Origin: Sipunculus nudus | Lineage: Eukaryota > Annelida > Sipuncula > Golfingiida > Sipunculidae | DNA length: 64,000 nt | Direction: 5' to 3' | Assembly (NCBI GenBank): GCA_026874595.1 | Contig: CM049322.1 | Coordinates: 27,160,340 to 27,224,339, forward strand | Shown here: positions 24,971 through 39,900 of the stretch, one piece after another | Numbering within the stretch: position 1 is the first letter of the stretch | Layout of the letters: every line of letters starts with the position of its first letter | The notes under the pieces: model-generated | What the model was told of the DNA's origin: nothing | Database searches by the model: none | Seen by the model: only the letters and a program-made list of their open reading frames with translations | Translations under genes and position numbers: made by a program

Positions 24971-27900
24971 CTTCAACAGTAATACAAACTTAGACATAAA
25001 ATTGAAGGACGTTTAATTTAATTGCCATGACTTAAGCTTTATAGTATTGTATAGATATTGCCTGGTCCTGCTCTGTTTGTAAATAGTCATTGATACCAGT
25101 TTGAACCAAACCAGTTCTGTAACATTTCATTTCTGACATGTACGTTAAACTAACTAAGATAGAACATCTAAGAATGAAACTTATTACTGTTTAAGGTCCA
25201 ACAGAAAAACGACCATAAAAAATACATCTTAATAACGGCGTAGGGGCCACATATTATGTTTATTACTTCCTAAGGCATTTACATTTACCCTGTTACCATG
25301 GAGTTAAATAAATGGAAACATGGATATTGTACCAAGACCACTGTATCCGAGATACATTTACAGGTTAGCCCCAGACCACGCGATGCCGAGGTCAAGACAA
25401 ACAGCTGGACAAGTCAACAAAGCAGCAACAACTAAGGCCTGATCAGTGCCCATCCAAACCGCCAGCATGCACACAATTTGTCACTAGTCTAGCTAGAACC
25501 TCTACAAAGAATTATGGCACAGTGATCTTTGTTTTCTTTATTAGCCCAATTATTATTTTCTTGTATTGGTAATGTTAAACAGTGAAGGGGAATAAAGGTA
25601 TTTGTCTCCGCCTCAAAAAAGGAGGAGCGAAAATAAATTCTTGCATAGAGCTTTTCTGAGTTAATGAAAAAGTTGTCTATCAGCGTTGGAGGAGGGAGTC
25701 CATATATTACACCTTCTTCAGATGCACTGTTTAGATTGATCAGATTTTGTGAGATAATGACAGGTTAATTCTGTAGTCGCTATAGAGTGCTTGGCGTCCC
25801 AAGTGACTATATGAATACGTGAGAGGAAGAGCCCTGGACTGTGTGTACGTACCAGTGCGTGAGATGAGGGAGCCCAGGCCGCATACTGCAACTTTTTGCC
25901 ACGCCAGTTATCATCTTGCGGAAACTGTATCAAGCGCCTGCAAAATGTGTCATACAGGTGATATGGACAAACTTTGGTTCATAGATCTAAACTCACAGTT
26001 TGTCTTAAGCCAGTTTAATATTAGTTAGGATGACATATCAATACGTAGAAAGAGACAGTTTTGACGAATTGTGAAAACGTAGATTAAAATAGGCTTTGTT
26101 CCAAGTAACCGAATATTTCTGCGGCCATGAAACGCATATCATACATATATTTTTTGTGAATTAATGTCATAACTAAATAACAGAGACACCACAGTTATTA
26201 TCACAAACCACTACCAATAGTTACTCTAAGTGAAGGGATCCTTACCGATCTGGATCTTGTTCAAGACGATCGTAGATGTGATACCAAGCCAAGTAGGAGT
26301 ATCTCCAGACCTGGTACAAAAGTAACTCGTCAAAAGCTATTAAAAAATAAACAACGGAGGTGCACTACAACACTCAGGGACGGTGGCAATTGGTTAGGTA
26401 AGCTACACTTCAGCTAAGAGGGAGGGAGGCAGCTGGTTACTGGTTAAACGCCACTGAAGGACGAAGGTTTTTGGCTCAGGTAAAGATACTGGTTTAAACG
26501 TCATTGAAGGACGAAGCTTGTGGGCTCAGGTACAGATACTGGTTAAACATCACTGAATGACAGAGGCTGTAGGCTGAGGTACAGACACTGGTTAAACGTC
26601 ACTGAAGGACGAAGGTCGTGGGTTCAGGTACAGATACTGGTTAAACATCACTGAATGACAGAGGCTGTAGGCTGAGGTACAGACACTGGTTAAACGTCAC
26701 TGAAGGACGAAGGTCGTGGGTTCAGGTACAGATACTGGTTAAACATCACTGAATGACAGAGGCTGTAGGCTTAGGTACAGACACTGGTTAAACGTCACTG
26801 AAGGACGAAGGTTGTGGGTTCAGGTACAGATACTGGTTAAACATCACTGAATGACAGAGGCTGTAGGCTGAGGTACAGACACTGGTTAAACGTCACTGAA
26901 GGACGAAGGTCATGGGTTCAGGTACAGATACTGGTTAAACATCACTGAATGACAGAGGCTGTAGGCTGAGGTACAGACACTGGTTAAACGTCACTAAAGG
27001 ACGAAGGGTGTGGGTTCAGGTACAGATACTGGTTAAACATCACTGAATGACAGAGGCTGTAGGCTGAGGTACAGACACTGGTTAAACGTCACTGAAGGAC
27101 AAAGGTCGTGGGTTCAGGTACAGATACTGGGTAAAGGTCACTGAATGACAGAGGCTGTAGGCTGAGGTACAGACACTGGTTAAACGTCACTGAAGGACGA
27201 AGGTCGTGGGTTCAGGTACAGATACTGGTTAAACATCACTGAATGACAGAGGCTGTAGGCTGAGGTACAGACACTGGTTAAACGTCACTGAAGGACGAAG
27301 GTCGTGGGTTCAGGTACAGATACTGGTTAAACATCACTGAATGACAGAGGCTGTAGGCTGAGGTACAGACACTGGTTAAACGTCACTGAAGGACGAAGGT
27401 CGTGGGTTCAGGTACAGATACTGGTTAAACATCACTGAATGACAGAGGCTGTAGGCTGAGGTACAGACACTGGTTAAACGTCACTGAAGGACGAAGGTCG
27501 TGGGTTCAGGTACAGATACTGGTTAAACATCACTGAATGACAGAGGCTGTAGGCTGAGGTACAGACACTGATTAAACGTCACTGAAGGACAAAGGTCGTG
27601 GGTTCAGGTACAGATACTGGTTAAACATCACTGAATGACAGAGGCTGTAGGCTGAGGTACAGACACTGGTTAAACATCACTGAAGGACGAAGGTCGTGGG
27701 TTCAGGTACAGATACTGGTTAAACATCACTGAATGACAGAGGCTGTAGGCTGAGGTACAGACACTGGTTAAACATCACTGAAGGACGAAGGTCGTGGGTT
27801 CAGGTACAGATACTGGTTAAACATCACTGAATGACAGAGGCTGTAGGCTGAGGTACAGACACTGGTTAAACGTCACTGAAGGACGAAGGTCGTGGGTTCA

Positions 27901-30900
27901 GGTACAGATACTGGTTAAACATCACTGAATGACAGAGGCTGTAGGCTGAGGTACAGACACTGGTTAAACGTCACTGAAGGACGAAGGTCGTGGATTCAGG
28001 TACAGATCCTGATAAAACATCACTGAATGACAGAGGCTGTAGGCTGAGGTACAGATACTAGTTAAACGTCACTGAAGGACGAAGGTCGTGGGTTCAGGTA
28101 CAGATCCTGATAAAACATCACTGAATGACAGAGGCTGTAGGCTGAGGTACAGATACTGGTTAAACGTCACTGAAGGACGAAGGTCGTGGGTTCAGGTACA
28201 GATCCTGGTTAAACATCACTGAATGACAGAGGCTGTAGGCTGAGGTACAGATACTGGTTAAACGTCACTGAAGGACGAAGGTCGTGGGTTCAGGTACAGA
28301 TCCTGATTAAACATCACTGAATGACAGAGGCTGTAGGCTGAGGTACAGATACTGGTTAAACGTCACTGAATGACAGAGGCTGTAGGCTGAGGTACAGACA
28401 CTGGTTAAACATCACTGAAGGACGAAGGTCGTGGGTTCAGGTACAGATACTGGTTAAACGTCACTGAATGACAGAGGCTGTAGGCTGAGGTACAGACACT
28501 GGTTAAACATCACTGAAGGACGAAGGTCGTGGGTTCAGGTACAGATACTGGTTAAACATCACTGAATGACAGAGGCTGCAGGCTGAGGTACAGACACTGG
28601 TTAAACATCACTGAAGGACAAAGGTCGTGGGTTCAGGTACAGATACTGGTTAAACATCACTGAATGACAGAGGCTGTAGGCTGAGGTACAGATACTGGTT
28701 AAACGTCACTGAAGGACGAAGGTCGTGGGTTCAGGTACAGATACTGGTTAAACATCACTGAATGACAGAGGCTGTAGGCTGAGGTACAAATACTGGTTAA
28801 ACGTCACTGAAGGACGAAGGTCGTGGGTTCAGGTACAGATCCTGTTTAACATCACTGAATGACAGAGGCTGTAGGCTGAGGTACAGATACTGGTTAAACG
28901 TCACTGAAGGACGAAGGTCGTGAGTTCAGGTACAGATACTGGTTAAACATCACTGAATGACAGAGGCTGTAGGCTGAGGTACAGATACTGGTTAAACATC
29001 ACTGAAGGACGAAGGTCGTGGGTTCAGGTACAGATCCTGTTTAAACATCACTGAATGACAGAGGCTGTAGGCTGTGGTACAGATACTGGTTAAACGTCAC
29101 TGAAGGACGAAGGTCGTGGATTCAGGTACAGATCCTGATTAAACATCACTGAATGACAGAGGCTGTAGGCTGAGGTACAGATACTGCTTAAACATCACTG
29201 AAGGACGAAGGTCGTGGGTTCAGGTACAGATACTGGTTAAACATCACTGTATGACAGAGGCTGTAGGCTGAGGTACAGATACTGGTTAAACGTCACTGAA
29301 GGACGAAGGTCGTGGGTTCAGGTACAGATCCTGGTTAAACATCACTGAATGACAGAGGCTGTAGGCTGAGGTACAGATACTGGTTAAACATCATTGAAGG
29401 ACGAAGGTCGTGGGTTCAGGTACAGATCCTGATTAAACATCACTGAATGACAGAGGCTGTAGGCTGAGGTACAGATACTGGTTAAACATCACTGAAGGAC
29501 GAAGGTCGTGGGTTCAGGTACAGATACTGGTTAAACATCACTGAATGACAGAGGCTGTAGGCTGAGGTACAGATACTGGTTAAACGTCACTGAAGGACGA
29601 AGGTCGTGGATTCAGGTACAGATCCTGATTAAACATCACTGAATGACAGAGGCTGTTGGCTGAGGTACAGACACTGGTTAAACATCACTGAAGGACGAAG
29701 GTCGTGGGTTCAGGTACAGATCCTGATTAAACATCACTGAATGACAGAGGCTGTAGGCTGAGGTACAGACACTGGTTAAACGTCACTGAAGGACGAAGGT
29801 CGTGGGTTCAGGTACAGATCCTGATTAAACATCACTGAATGACAGAGGCTGTAGGCTGAGGTACAGATACTGGTTAAACGTCACTGAAGGACGAAGGTCG
29901 TGGGTTCAGGTAGAGCTACTGCTTAAACATCACTGAATGACAGAGGCTGTAGGCTGAGGTACAGACACTGGTTAAACGTCACTGAAGGACGAAGGTCGTG
30001 GGTTCAGGTACAGATCCTGATTAAACATCACTGAATGACAGAGGCTGTAGGCTGAGGTACAGACACTGGTTAAACGTAACTGAAGGACGAAGGTCGTGGG
30101 TTCAGGTACAGATCCTGATTAAACATCACTGAATGACAGAGGCTGTAGGCTGAGGTACAGATACTGGTTAAACGTCACTGAATGACAGAGGCTGTAGGCT
30201 GAGGTACAGATACTGGTTAAACGTCACTGAATGACAGAGGCTGTAGGCTGAGGTACAGATACTGGTTAAACGTCACTAAAGGAGGAAGGTCTTGGATTCA
30301 GGTACAGATCCTGATTAAACATCACTGAATGACAGAGGCTGTAGGCTGAGGTACAGATACTGGTTAAACATCACTGAAGGAAGAAGGTCGTGGGTTCAGG
30401 TACAGATACTGGTTAAACATCACTGAATGACAGAGGCTGTAGGCTGAGGTACAGATACTGGTTAAACGTCACTGAAGGCGAAGGTCGTGGATTCAGGTAC
30501 AGATCCTGATTAAACATCACTGAATGACAGAGGCTGTAGGCTGAGGTACAGATACTGGATAAACATCACTGAAGGACGAAGGTCGTGGGTTCAGGTACAG
30601 AAACTGGTTAAACATCACTGAATGACAGAGGCTGTAGGCTGAGGTACAGACACTGGTTAAACGTCACTGAAGGACGAAGGTCGTGGGTTCAGGTACAGAT
30701 CCTGATTAAACATCACTGAATGACAGAGGCTGTAGGCTGAGGTACAGATACTGGTTAAACATCACTGAAGGACAAAGGTCGTGGGTTCAGGTACAGATAC
30801 TGGTTAAACATCACTGAATGACAGAGGCTGTAGGCTGAGGTACAGATACTGGTTAAACGTCACTGAAGGACGAAGGTCGTGGGTTCAGGTACAGATCCTG

Positions 30901-33900
30901 ATTAAACATCACTGAATGACAGAGGCTGTAGGCTGAGGTACTGATACTGGTTAAACGTCACTGAAGGACGAAGGTCGTGGATTCAGGTACAGATCCTTAT
31001 TAAACATCACTGAATGACAGAGGCTGTAGGCTGAGGTACAGATACTGGTTAAACATCACTGAAGGATGAAGGTCGTGGGTTCAGGTACAGATACTGGTTA
31101 AACATCACTGAATGACAGAGGCTGTAGGCTGAGGTACAGACACTGGTTAAACGTCACTGAAGGACGAAGGTCGTGGGTTGAGGTACAGATACTGGTTAAA
31201 CATCACTGAATGACAGAGGCTGTAGGCTGAGGTACAGACACTGGTTAAACGTCACTGAAGGACGAAGGTCGTGGATTCAGGTACAGATCCTGATTAAACA
31301 TCACTGAATGACAGAGGCTGTAGGCTGAGGTACAGATACTGGTTAAACGTCACTGAAGGACGAAGGTCGTGGGTTCAGGTACAGATCCTGATTAAACATC
31401 ACTGAATGACAGAGGCTGTAGGCTGAGGTACAGACACTGGTTAAACATCACTGAAGGACGAAGGTCGTGGTTTCAGGTACAGATCCTGATTAAACATCAC
31501 TGAATGACAGAGGCTGTAGGCTGAGGTACAGATACTGGTTAAACGTCATTGAAGGACGAAGGTCGTGGGTTCAGGTACAGATACTGGTTAAACATCACTG
31601 AATGACAGAGGCTGTAGGCTGAGGTACAGATACTGGTTAAACATCACTGAAGGACGAAGGTCGTGGGTTCAGGTACAAATCCTGATTAAACATCACTGAA
31701 TGACAGAGGCTGTAGGCTGAGGTACAGATACTGGTTAAACGTCACTGAAGGACGGAGGTTGTGGGTTCAGGTACAGATCCTGATTAAACATCACTGAATG
31801 ACAGAGGCTGTAGGCTGAGGTACAGATACTGGTTAAACTTCACTGAAGGACGAAGGTCGTGGGTTCAGGTACAGATACTGGTTAAACATCACTGAATGAC
31901 AGAGGCTGTAGGCTGAGGTACAGACACTGGTTAAACGTCACTGAAGGACGAAGGTCGTGGGTTCAGGTACAGATCCTGATTAAACATCACTGAATGACAG
32001 AGGCTGTAGGCTGAGGTACAGACACTGGTTAAACGTCACTGAAGGACGAAGGTCGTGGGTTCAGGTACAGATCCTGATTAAACATCACTGAATGACAGAG
32101 GCTGTAGGCTGAGGTACAGATACTGGTTAAACGTCACTGAATGACAGAGGCTGTAGGCTGAGGTACAGATACTGGTTAAACGTCACTGAATGACAAAGGC
32201 TGTAGGCTGAGGTACAGATACTGGTTAAACGTCACTGAAGGAGGAAGGTCTTGGATTCAGGTACAGATCCTGATTAAACATCACTGAATGACAGAGGCTG
32301 TAGGCTGAGGTACAGATACTGGTTAAACATCACTGAAGGAAGAAGGTCGTGGGTTCAGGTACAGATACTGGTTAAACATCACTGAATGACAGAGGCTGTA
32401 GGCTGAGGTACAGATACTGGTTAAACGTCACTGAAGGACGAAGGTCGTGGATTCAGGTACAGATCCTGATTAAACATCACTGAATGACAGAGGCTGTAGG
32501 CTGAGGTACAGATACTGGATAAACATCACTGAAGGACGAAGGTCGTGGGTTCAGGTACAGAAACTGGTTAAACATCACTGAATGACAGAGGCTGTAGGCT
32601 GAGGTACAGATACTGGTTAAACGTCACTGAAGGACGAAGGTCGTGGGTTCAGGTACAGATCCTGATTAAACATCACTGAATGACAGAGGCTGTAGGCTGA
32701 GGTACAGATACTGGTTAAACATCACTGAAGGACAAAGGTCGTGGGTTCAGGTACAGATACTGGTTAAACATCACTGAATGACAGAGGCTGTAGGCTGAGG
32801 TACAGATACTGGTTAAACATCACTGAAGGACGAAGGTCGTGGGTTCAGGTACAGATCCTGATTAAACATCACTGAATGACAGAGGCTGTAGGCTGAGGTA
32901 CAGATACTGGTTAAACATCACTGAAGGATGAAGGTCGTGGGTTCAGGTACAGATACTGGTTAAACATCACTGAATGACAGAGGCTGTAGGCTGAGGTACA
33001 GATACTGGTTAAACATCACTGAAGGACGAAGGTCGTGGGTTCAGGTACAGATCCTGATTAAACATCACTGAATGACAGAGGCTGAAGCTGAGGTACAGAT
33101 ACTGGTTAAACATCACTGAAGGATGAAGGTCGTGGGTTCAGGTACAGATACTGGTTAAACATCACTGAATGACAGAGGCTGTAGGCTGAGGTACAGATAC
33201 TGGTTAAACATCACTGAAGGACGAAGGTCGTGGGTTCAGGTACAGATCCTGATTAAACATCACTGAATGACAGAGGCTGTAGGCTGAGGTACAGATACTG
33301 CTTAAACATCACTGAATGACAGAGGCTGTAGGCTGAGGTACAGATACTGGTTAAACGTCACTGAAGGACGAAGGTCGTGGATTCAGGTACAGATCCTGAT
33401 TAAACATCACTGAATGACAGAGGCTGTAGGCTGAGGTACAGATACTGGTTAAACATCACTGAAGGACGAAGGTCCTGGGTTCAGGTACAGATACTGGTTA
33501 AACATCACTGAATGACAGAGGCTGTAGGCTCAGGTACAGATACTGGTTAAACGTCTCTGACTGACAGAGGCTGTAGGCTGAGGTACAGATACTGGTTAAA
33601 CGTCACTGAAGGACTAAGGTCGTGGATTCAGGTACAGACCCTGATTAAACATCACTGAATGACAGAGGCTGTAGGCTGAGGTACAGATACTGGTTAAACA
33701 TCACTGAAGGACGAAGGTCGTGGGTTCAGGTACAGATACTGGTTAAACATCACTGAATGACAGAGGCTGTAGGCTCAGGTACAGATACTGGTTAAACGTC
33801 ACTGAATGACAGAGGCTGTAGGCTGAGGTACAGATACTGGTTAAACGTCACTGAAGGACGAAGGTCGTGGATTCAGGTACAGACCCTGATTAAACATCAC

Positions 33901-36900
33901 TGAATGACAGAGGCTGTAGGCTGAGGTACAGATACTGGTTAAACATCACTGAAGGACGAAGGTCGTGGGTTCAGGTACAGATACTGGTTAAACATCACTG
34001 AATGACAGAGGCTGTAGGCTGAGGTACAGATACTGGTTAAACATCACTGAAGGACGAAGGTCGTGGATTCAGGTACAGATCCTGATTAAACATCACTGAA
34101 TGACAGAGGCTGTAGGCTGAGGTACAGATACTGGTTAAACATCACTGAAGGACGAAGGTCGTGGGTTCAGGTACAGAAACTGGTTAAACATCACTGAATA
34201 ACAGAAGCTGTAGGCTGAGGTACAGATACTGGTTAAACATCACTGAAGGACGAAGGTCATGGGTTCAGGTACAGATACTGGTTAAACATCACTGAATAAC
34301 AGAGGCTGTAGGCTGAGGTACAGATACTGGTTAAACGTCACTGAACGACGAAGGTCGTGGATTCAGGTACAGATCCTGATTAAACATCACTGAATGACAG
34401 AGGCTGTAGGCTGAGGTACAGACACTGGTTAAACGTCACTGAAGGACGAAGGTCGTGGGTTCAGGTACAGATACTGGTTAAACATCACTGAATGACAGAG
34501 GCTGTAGGCTGAGGTACAGATACTGGTTAAACGTCACTGAAGGACGAAGGTCGTGGATTCAGGTACAGATCCTGATTAAACATCACTGAATGACAGAGGC
34601 TGTAGGCTGAGGTACAGACACTGGTTAAACGTCACTGAAGGACGAAGGTCGTGGGTTCAGGTACAGATCCTGATTAAACATCACTGAATGACAGAGGCTG
34701 TAGGCTGAGGTACAGATACTGGTTAAACATCACTGAAGGACGAAGGTCGTGGGTTCAGGTACAGATACTGGTTAAACATCACTGAATGACAGAGGCTGTA
34801 GGCTGAGGTACAGATACTGGTTAAACATCACTGAAGGACGAAGGTCGTGGGTTCAGGTACAGATACTGGTTAAACATCACTGAATGACAGAGGCTGTAGG
34901 CTGAGGTACAGATACTAGTTAAACGTCACTGAAGGACGAAGGTCGTGGATTCAGGTACAGATCCTGATTAAACATCACTGAATGACAGAGGCTGTAGGCT
35001 GAGGTACAGACACTGGTTAAACGTCACTGAAGGACGAAGGTCGTGGGTTCAGGTACAGATACTGGTTAAACATCACTGAATGACAGAGGCTGTAGGCTGA
35101 GGTACAGATACTGGTTAAACATCACTGAATGACAGAGGCTGTAGGCTGAGGTACAGACACTGATTAAACGTCACTGAAGGACGAAGGTTGTGGGTTCAGG
35201 TACAGATACTGGTTAAACATCACTGAATGACAGAGGCTGTAGGCTGAGGTACAGATACTGGTTAAACATCACTGAATGACGAAGGTCGTGGGTTCAGGTA
35301 CAGATACTGGTTAAACATCACTGAATGACAGAGGCTGTAGGCTGAGGTACAGATACTGGTTAAACGTCACTGAAGGACGAAGGTGGTGGATTCAGGGACA
35401 GATCCTGATTAAACATCACTGAATGACAGAGGCTGTAGGCTGAGGTACAGATACTGGTTAAACGTCACTGAAGGACGAAGGTCGTGGGTTCAGGTACAGA
35501 TCCTGATTAAACATCACTGAATGACAGAGGCTGTAGGCTGAGGTACAGATACTGGTTAAACGTCACTGAAGGACGAAGGTCGTGGGTTCAGGTACAGCTA
35601 CTGCTTAAACATCACTGAATGACAGAGGCTGTAGGCTGAGGTACAGACACTGGTTAAACGTCACTGAAGGACGAAGGTCGTGGGTTCAGGTACAGATCCT
35701 GATTAAACATCACTGAATGACAGAGGCTGTAGGCTGAGGTACAGACACTGGTTAAACGTAACTGAAGGACGAAGGTCGTGGGTTCAGGTACAGATCCTGA
35801 TTAAACATCACTGAATGACAGAGGCTGTAGGCTGAGGTACAGATACTGGTTAAACGTCACTGAATGACAGAGGCTGTAGGCTGAGGTACAGATACTGGTT
35901 AAACGTCACTGAATGACAGAGGCTGTAGGCTGAGGTACAGATACTGGTTAAACGTCACTAAAGGAGGAAGGTCTTGGATTCAGGTACAGATCCTGATTAA
36001 ACATCACTGAATGACAGAGGCTGTAGGCTGAGGTACAGATACTGGTTAAACATCACTGAAGGAAGAAGGTCGTGGGTTCAGGTACAGATTCTGTTTAAAC
36101 ATCACTGAATGACAGAGGCTGTAGGCTGAGGTACAGATACTGGTTAAACGTCACTGAAGGACGAAGGTCGTGGATTCAGGTACAGATCCTGATTAAACAT
36201 CACTGAATGACAGAGGCTGTAGGCTGAGGTACAGATACTGGATAAACATCACTGAAGGACGAAGGTCGTGGGTTCAGGTACAGAAACTGGTTAAACATCA
36301 CTGAATGACAGAGGCTGTAGGCTGAGGTACAGACACTGGTTAAACGTCACTGAAGGACGAAGGTCGTGGGTTCAGGTACAGATCCTGATTAAACATCACT
36401 GAATGACAGAGGCTGTAGGCTGAGGTACAGATACTGGTTAAACATCACTGAAGGACAAAGGTCGTGGGTTCAGGTACAGATACTGGTTAAACATCACTGA
36501 ATGACAGAGGCTGTAGGCTGAGGTACAGATACTGGTTAAACGTCACTGAAGGACGAAGGTCGTGGGTTCAGGTACAGATCCTGATTAAACATCACTGAAT
36601 GACAGAGGCTGTAGGCTGAGGTACTGATACTGGTTAAACGTCACTGAAGGACGAAGGTCGTGGATTCAGGTACAGATCCTTATTAAACATCACTGAATGA
36701 CAGAGGCTGTAGGCTGAGGTACAGATACTGGTTAAACATCACTGAAGGATGAAGGTCGTGGGTTCAGGTACAGATACTGGTTAAACATCACTGAATGACA
36801 GAGGCTGTAGGCTGAGGTACAGACACTGGTTAAACGTCACTGAAGGACGAAGGTCGTGGGTTGAGGTACAGATACTGGTTAAACATCACTGAATGACAGA

Positions 36901-39900
36901 GGCTGTAGGCTGAGGTACAGACACTGGTTAAACGTCACTGAAGGACGAAGGTCGTGGATTCAGGTACAGATCCTGATTAAACATCACTGAATGACAGAGG
37001 CTGTAGGCTGAGGTACAGATACTGGTTAAACGTCACTGAAGGACGAAGGTCGTGGGTTCAGGTACAGATCCTGATTAAACATCACTGAATGACAGAGGCT
37101 GTAGGCTGAGGTACAGACACTGGTTAAACATCACTGAAGGACGAAGGTCGTGGATTCAGGTACAGATCCTGATTAAACATCACTGAATGACAGAGGCTGT
37201 AGGCTGAGGTACAGATACTGGTTAAACGTCATTGAAGGACGAAGGTCGTGGGTTCAGGTACAGATACTGGTTAAACATCACTGAATGACAGAGGCTGTAG
37301 GCTGAGGTACAGATACTGGTTAAACATCACTGAAGGACGAAGGTCGTGGGTTCAGGTACAGATCCTGATTAAACATCACTGAATGACAGAGGCTGTAGGC
37401 TGAGGTACAGATACTGGTTAAACGTCACTGAAGGACGGAGGTCGTGGGTTCAGGTACAGATCCTGATTAAACATCACTGAATGACAGAGGCTGTAGGCTG
37501 AGGTACAGATACTGGTTAAACTTCACTGAAGGATGAAGGTCGTGGGTTCAGGTACAGATACTGGTTAAACATCACTGAATGACAGAGGCTGTAGGCTGAG
37601 GTACAGACACTGGTTAAACGTCACTGAAGGACGAAGGTCGTGGGTTCAGGTACAGATCCTGATTAAACATCACTGAATGACAGAGGCTGTAGGCTGAGGT
37701 ACAGACACTGGTTAAACGTCACTGAAGGACGAAGGTCGTGGGTTCAGGTACAGATCCTGATTAAACATCACTGAATGACAGAGGCTGTAGGCTGAGGTAC
37801 AGATACTGGTTAAACGTCACTGAATGACAGAGGCTGTAGGCTGAGGTACAGATACTGGTTAAACGTCACTGAATGACAGAGGCTGTAGGTTGAGGTACAG
37901 ATACTGGTTAAACGTCACTGAAGGAGGAAGGTCTTGGATTCAGGTACAGATCCTGATTAAACATCACTGAATGACAGAGGCTGTAGGCTGAGGTACAGAT
38001 ACTGGTTAAACATCACTGAAGGAAGAAGGTCGTGGGTTCAGGTACAGATACTGGTTAAACATCACTAAATGACAGAGGCTGTAGGCTGAGGTACAGATAC
38101 TGGTTAAACGTCACTGAAGGACGAAGGTCGTGGATTCAGGTACAGATCCTGATTAAACATCACTGAATGACAGAGGCTGTAGGCTGAGGTACAGATACTG
38201 GATAAACATCACTGAAGGACGAAGGTCGTGGGTTCAGGTACAGAAACTGGTTAAACATCACTGAATGACAGAGGCTGTAGGCTGAGGTACAGATACTGGT
38301 TAAACGTCACTGAAGGACGAAGGTCGTGGGTTCAGGTACAGATCCTGATTAAACATCACTGAATGACAGAGGCTGTAGGCTGAGGTACAGATACTGGTTA
38401 AACATCACTGAAGGATGAAGGTCGTGGGTTCAGGTACAGATACTGGTTAAACATCACTGAATGACAGAGGCTGTAGGCTGAGGTACAGATACTGGTTAAA
38501 CATCACTGAAGGACGAAGGTCGTGGGTTCAGGTACAGATCCTGATTAAACATCACTGAATGACAGAGGCTGAAGCTGAGGTACAGATACTGGTTAAACAT
38601 CACTGAAGGATGAAGGTCGTGGGTTCAGGTACAGATACTGGTTAAACATCACTGAATGACAGAGGCTGTAGGCTGAGGTACAGATACTGGTTAAACATCA
38701 CTGAAGGACGAAGGTCGTGGGTTCAGGTACAGATCCTGATTAAACATCACTGAATGACAGAGGCTGTAGGCTGAGGTACAGATACTGCTTAAACATCACT
38801 GAATGACAGAGGCTGTAGGCTGAGGTACAGATACTGGTTAAACGTCACTGAAGGACGAAGGTCGTGGATTCAGGTACAGATCCTGATTAAACATCACTGA
38901 ATGACAGAGGCTGTAGGCTGAGGTACAGATACTGGTTAAACATCACTGAAGGACGAAGGTCGTGGGTTCAGGTACAGATACTGGTTAAACATCACTGAAT
39001 GACAGAGGCTGTAGGCTGAGGTACAGATACTGGTTAAACATCACTGAAGGACGAAGGTCGTGGGTTCAGGTACAGATACTGGTTAAACATCACTGAATGA
39101 CAGAGGCTGTAGGCTCAGGTACAGATACTGGTTAAACGTCACTGACTGACAGAGGCTGTAGGCTGAGGTACAGATACTGGTTAAACGTCACTGAAGGACT
39201 AAGGTCGTGGATTCAGGTACAGACCCTGATTAAACATCACTGAATGACAGAGGCTGTAGGCTGAGGTACAGATACTGGTTAAACATCACTGAAGGACGAA
39301 GGTCGTGGGTTCAGGTACAGATACTGGTTAAACATCACTGAATGACAGAGGCTGTAGGCTCAGGTACAGATACTGGTTAAACGTCACTGAATGACAGAGG
39401 CTGTAGGCTGAGGTACAGATACTGGTTAAACGTCACTGAAGGACGAAGGTCGTGGATTCAGGTACAGACCCTGATTAAACATCACTGAATGACAGAGGCT
39501 GTAGGCTGAGGTACAGATACTGGTTAAACATCACTGAAGGACGAAGGTCGTGGGTTCAGGTACAGATACTGGTTAAACATCACTGAATGACAGAGGCTGT
39601 AGGCTGAGGTACAGATACTGGTTAAACATCACTGAAGGACGAAGGTCGTGGATTCAGGTACAGATCCTGATTAAACATCACTGAATGACAGAGGCTGTAG
39701 GCTGAGGTACAGATACTGGTTAAACATCACTGAAGGACGAAGGTCGTGGGTTCAGGTACAGAAACTGGTTAAACATCACTGAATAACAGAAGCTGTAGGC
39801 TGAGGTACAGATACTGGTTAAACATCACTGAAGGACGAAGGTCATGGGTTCAGGTACAGATACTGGTTAAACATCACTGAATAACAGAGGCTGTAGGCTG

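Noticed and set aside
26311-26336. Longer version of DPP4-like exon 5 using the upstream AG at 26337-26338
   Set aside because: It breaks phase with exon 4, whereas the AG at 26311-26312 gives the family-like QQVWRYSY junction.
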